From the NCBI GenBank assembly GCA_964460345.1, contig CAYWRO010000001.1:1-64000 (forward strand): a DNA stretch of 64,000 nucleotides, given 5' to 3'. Shown here piece after piece: positions 61,616 through 64,000 of the stretch. The notes under the pieces are model-generated. The model worked only from the letters and a program-made list of their open reading frames with translations. It made no database searches and was not told the DNA's origin. The first letter of the stretch is position 1, and each line of letters opens with the position of its first letter. Both the position numbers and the translations under genes were made by a program. The stretch comes from CAYWRO01 sp964460345 (GTDB lineage Bacteria; Planctomycetota; Phycisphaerae; Phycisphaerales; UBA1924).

Positions 61616-63229
61616 TCAGTTCACGGCCCCGACGGCCGCTTCCTTGTCCTCCTTGAGGTCCGTGATCAGCACGTCGGTCGTCAGCATCAGCCCCGCCACA
61701 GACGCCGCGTTCACCAGTGCAGTTCGCGCGACCAGGGCTGGATCGATGATCCCCGCCGCGATCAGGTCCTCGTACTCGCCCGTGGAGGCGTTCAGGCCGT
61801 AGCCGCCCTTGCCTTCCTTGATCGTCTCGACGGCCAGGTCGCCGTCGTAGCCGCTGTTGTGGGCGATCTGCCAGGCGCACGCCTCAACCGCCTTGGAGAC
61901 GATGTCGAAGCCCAGCTTCTCATCGCCCTTAGCGTCCTTCCTGGCGGCCTCAATCGCCGGCTGGGTGCGCAGGAGCGCCACGCCGCCGCCGACCACGTAC
62001 CCCTCCTTGGCCGCCGCGCGGGTGGCGTGCAGGGCGTCGTCGACGCGGTCCTTCTTCTCCTTGGCCTCGATCTCGGTTGCCGCGCCGACGTTGATGATCG
62101 CCACGCCGCTGGTCAGCTTCGCGTAGCGCTCCATCAGCTTCTCGCGGTCGTAGTCGCTGGTGGACTTGTCGTGCTGGGCCTTGATCTGCTCTGCACGGGC
62201 CTTGATGTCCGCCTTCTTGCCGGCGCCCTCAATGATCGTCGTGTCGTCCTTCGTGACGACGACTTTCTTAGCGCGGCCTAGCTCGTTCAGTTCGATCGAC
62301 TCCAGCGAGCGGCCGATGTCCTCAGAGAAGAACGTCCCGCCCGTGAGCACGCCGATGTCGCCGAGCATCGCCTTGCGGCGGTCGCCGAAGCCAGGCGCCT
62401 TGACGGCGCAGATCTTCAGCGTGCCGCGGAGACGGTTGACGACGAGCGCCGCCAGGGCCTCGTTCTCGATGTCTTCCGCGATGATCAGCAGCGGCTTGTC
62501 GGACGCGGCCACGCGGTTGAGCAGCGGCAGGAAATCCGTCAGATTGCTGATCTTCTTCTCATGAATCAGGATCAGGCAGTCTTCCAGCACCGCCTCGCCC
62601 GTCTTCGGGTCCGTCATGAAGTACGGCGAGATGTATCCCTTGTCGAACTGCATCCCCTCGACGTACTCGAGCGTGGTCTCGGCGCTCTTGCCGTCCTCGA
62701 CCTCGACGACGCCCTCAGCGCCGACGCGGTCGATCGCCTCGGCGATCAGCTCGCCGATCTGCGCATCGTGGTTCGCGCTGACCGTCGCGACCTTCTTATA
62801 GTCCGCCTTGCCCTTGCACTTGATCGCCATCTTCTCAATGGCCTCGCTGGCCGCGGCCGCCGCGGCGTTGATCCCGCGCTGGAGCTGCACCGGGTTCACG
62901 CCGGTGGACAGGTGCCGCAGGCCCTCGGTGAAGATCGCCTCGGCCAGCACGGTCGCGGCGGTGGTGCCGTCGCCCGCCTTGTCGTTGGTCTTCTTGGCCA
63001 CCTCGTTGACCATCTTCGCGCCCATGGAGCGGAAGGGATCGGGCAGCGAGACTTCCTTTGAGACGCTCACGCCGTCCTTGGTGACGCTCGGACCGCCGTA
63101 GGACTTCTGCAAAATGACGTTGCGCCCGGTGGGGCCCATGGTGACCTTGACCGCCCGGGCCAGGTCCGCCACGCCCTTCTTCATCTCCACCAGGGCGTTG
63201 GTGTCGAACATGATCTGCTTTGTTGCCAT
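61616..63229 (-). CDS. groEL: Chaperonin GroEL
   Basis: The large ring subunit of the chaperonin. The 537-residue protein is complete: ATP site DGTTAATVLAEAI near 87-99, VEVEDGKSAETTLEYVEGMQFDKGYISPYF, and the family end region. The C-terminus is DLKEDKEAAVGAVN and lacks the Gly-Gly-Met tail. I chose the ATG at 63229, which starts with the usual ATKQI-type sequence. It is the only groEL in the window. It is separated from groES by a four-helix-bundle gene. Confidence 0.97.
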   Translation of the reverse strand: MATKQIMFDTNALVEMKKGVADLARAVKVTMGPTGRNVILQKSYGGPSVTKDGVSVSKEVSLPDPFRSMGAKMVNEVAKKTNDKAGDGTTAATVLAEAIFTEGLRHLSTGVNPVQLQRGINAAAAAASEAIEKMAIKCKGKADYKKVATVSANHDAQIGELIAEAIDRVGAEGVVEVEDGKSAETTLEYVEGMQFDKGYISPYFMTDPKTGEAVLEDCLILIHEKKISNLTDFLPLLNRVAASDKPLLIIAEDIENEALAALVVNRLRGTLKICAVKAPGFGDRRKAMLGDIGVLTGGTFFSEDIGRSLESIELNELGRAKKVVVTKDDTTIIEGAGKKADIKARAEQIKAQHDKSTSDYDREKLMERYAKLTSGVAIINVGAATEIEAKEKKDRVDDALHATRAAAKEGYVVGGGVALLRTQPAIEAARKDAKGDEKLGFDIVSKAVEACAWQIAHNSGYDGDLAVETIKEGKGGYGLNASTGEYEDLIAAGIIDPALVARTALVNAASVAGLMLTTDVLITDLKEDKEAAVGAVN

Positions 63230-63251
63230 TGTTGAATCCTCTTGGGCACTA

Positions 63252-63271
63252 GGCACCAGGCATTAGGCACT
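63252..63271. repeat. Inverted repeat, left flank of the four-helix-bundle gene
   Basis: GGCACCAGGCATTAGGCACT. Its reverse complement matches the right-flank copy at 63660-63679 in 16 of 20 positions. Confidence 0.6.
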
Positions 63272-63640
63272 GGCGCCGTGCGACTCAATGCTCTTGATCA
63301 GGCCGGCGAGCAGACGACCGACTTCGTCGACCTGCGCGGCTACGTTGGTGTGGTTCTGGTCCGACATAAACGCCAACTTCGCTGCAAAGAGAAGTTGTGT
63401 ATCGATTTCGTACAGAGCGCCGCGCGAGACGCGAAGAAATCGCAGGTAGTCGGCCGTGGAACCACGGCCATAGCCCTCAGCGATGTTGCTTGCGATCGAG
63501 ACGGCTCCGCGGCGCAACTGGCTCGTCAATCCAAACCGCTCCGAGTCGGGAAAATCCTGCGTGAGGTGATAGATCTCCAGCCCGAGGGCAAATGCCTTCT
63601 GCCAAGCGATCAAGTCTCGGAACGATCGGATATCGCCCAT
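63263..63640 (-). CDS. Four-helix-bundle protein (23S rRNA intervening-sequence type)
   Basis: A 125-residue helical protein of the four-helix-bundle/S23 family. It has IRSFRDLIAWQKAFALGLEIY, FPDSERFGLTSQLRRGAVSIASNIAEGYGR and YLRFLRVSRGALYEIDTQL, all family marks. In many bacteria these genes sit inside 23S rRNA intervening sequences; others are scattered in genomes. Here the gene lies between groES and groEL and is flanked by 20-base imperfect inverted repeats, as if it entered as a small cassette. The function is unknown. Confidence 0.9.
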   Translation of the reverse strand: MGDIRSFRDLIAWQKAFALGLEIYHLTQDFPDSERFGLTSQLRRGAVSIASNIAEGYGRGSTADYLRFLRVSRGALYEIDTQLLFAAKLAFMSDQNHTNVAAQVDEVGRLLAGLIKSIESHGASA

Positions 63641-63659
63641 AGGGCTCCTCCTGATGCCG

Positions 63660-63679
63660 GATGCCCAATGCCTGTTGCC
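63660..63679. repeat. Inverted repeat, right flank of the four-helix-bundle gene
   Basis: GATGCCCAATGCCTGTTGCC. Its reverse complement matches the left-flank copy at 63252-63271 in 16 of 20 positions. Confidence 0.6.
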
Positions 63680-63682
63680 TTC

Positions 63683-63970
63683 CTACCCGATGATCCCCAG
63701 CAGCTCCGACTCGCGCAGGAGCAGGTGCTTCTCGCCCTTGAGCTCGATTTCCGACCCGGCGTAGCGCGAGTAGACGACGGTGTCGCCCTTGCTGACGCTC
63801 ATGGCGGCGCGCTTGCCGTTCTCCAGGCGGGCCCCCGGCCCGACGGCGACCACCGTCCCCTGGATCGGGCGCTCCTTGGCGGTCTCCGGCAGGTAGATGC
63901 CGGAGGCGGTCATGGTTTCGGCCTCAATGGGCTTGACGAGAATGCGATCTTCGAGTGGCTTGACGGCCAT
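63683..63970 (-). CDS. groES: Co-chaperonin GroES
   Basis: The seven-fold cap of the GroEL chamber. The 95-residue protein shows KPLEDRILVKPIEAE, the mobile-loop region TMTASGIYLPETAKE, VVAVGPGAR, KGDTVVYSRYAGSEIE and the end LLRESELLGIIG. Length and order fit. GAAGGAGAAAC precedes the ATG. The promoter and any CIRCE element would lie beyond the window edge. Its distance from groEL is unusual (453 bases) because of the inserted gene. Confidence 0.97.
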   Translation of the reverse strand: MAVKPLEDRILVKPIEAETMTASGIYLPETAKERPIQGTVVAVGPGARLENGKRAAMSVSKGDTVVYSRYAGSEIELKGEKHLLLRESELLGIIG

Positions 63971-64000
63971 AGTTGTTTCTCCTTCGGCTCAACGATTCCA

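Noticed and set aside
59864..62281. An 805-residue plus-strand open frame opposite grpE, dnaJ and groEL.
   Set aside because: The opposite strand carries three strongly conserved chaperones over its whole length, so it is a shadow.

Overview
This 64 kb window is GC-rich, gene-dense bacterial chromosome. It most likely comes from a planctomycete of the Phycisphaerae type. The grounds are flagellar genes together with PEP-CTERM-like sorted proteins, a secreted protein with dockerin-type calcium repeats, a prepilin-like protein with a C-terminal FADGH element, a futalosine-type menaquinone enzyme (MqnE), and many overlapping GTG/TTG starts. No rRNA, tRNA, CRISPR array or insertion sequence was found. 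The taxonomic call is inference from gene content.

Layout. 1-5770 (+): end of a flagellar regulatory operon, flhA (5' truncated), flhF, flhG, a small membrane protein and a FliA/WhiG sigma factor, closed by a strong terminator; then folK and a secreted protein. 7655-12204 (-): xerC, three envelope or unknown genes and a small protein. 12482-17128: aminotransferase, a hydroxylaminobenzene-mutase-like protein, endonuclease III with a membrane protein, a TIM-barrel protein and a DUF1643 protein. 17103-27317 (-): one long translation/transcription operon, nusA-infB-ylxP-rbfA-HhH protein-TPR lipoprotein-yebC, behind a leader with a promoter and an intrinsic terminator, so probably attenuated. 27376-30946: STAS protein, fliM and a DsbD-like reductase. 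30968-36228 (-): prepilin-like protein, histidine kinase, NtrC-type regulator and a dockerin-type secreted protein as one operon.

36348-44353 (-) holds the most unusual block: a GAF-HlyD adaptor, a PqqD/M50-protease/HlyD fusion and a shortened SecA-like ATPase, almost without gaps, followed by an endonuclease/exonuclease/phosphatase lipoprotein. I read it as a candidate SecA-dependent export system that lacks the usual ABC or RND partner. 44578-47863: DUF3467 protein, RMD1/DUF155 membrane protein and MqnE with an insertion. 47979-57651 (mostly -): TPR lipoprotein, endonuclease IV, HD protein, pyroglutamyl peptidase and two acetyltransferases. The same stretch has three separate genes that together have the domain content of ATP-citrate lyase (SucC-like, SucD-like and citryl-CoA-lyase-like), with small unknown genes between them. 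57818-59404 (+): two PEP-CTERM-like proteins. 59432-63970 (-): chaperone cluster groES-[four-helix-bundle gene]-groEL-dnaJ-grpE-fmdB, in which the extra gene is flanked by imperfect inverted repeats.
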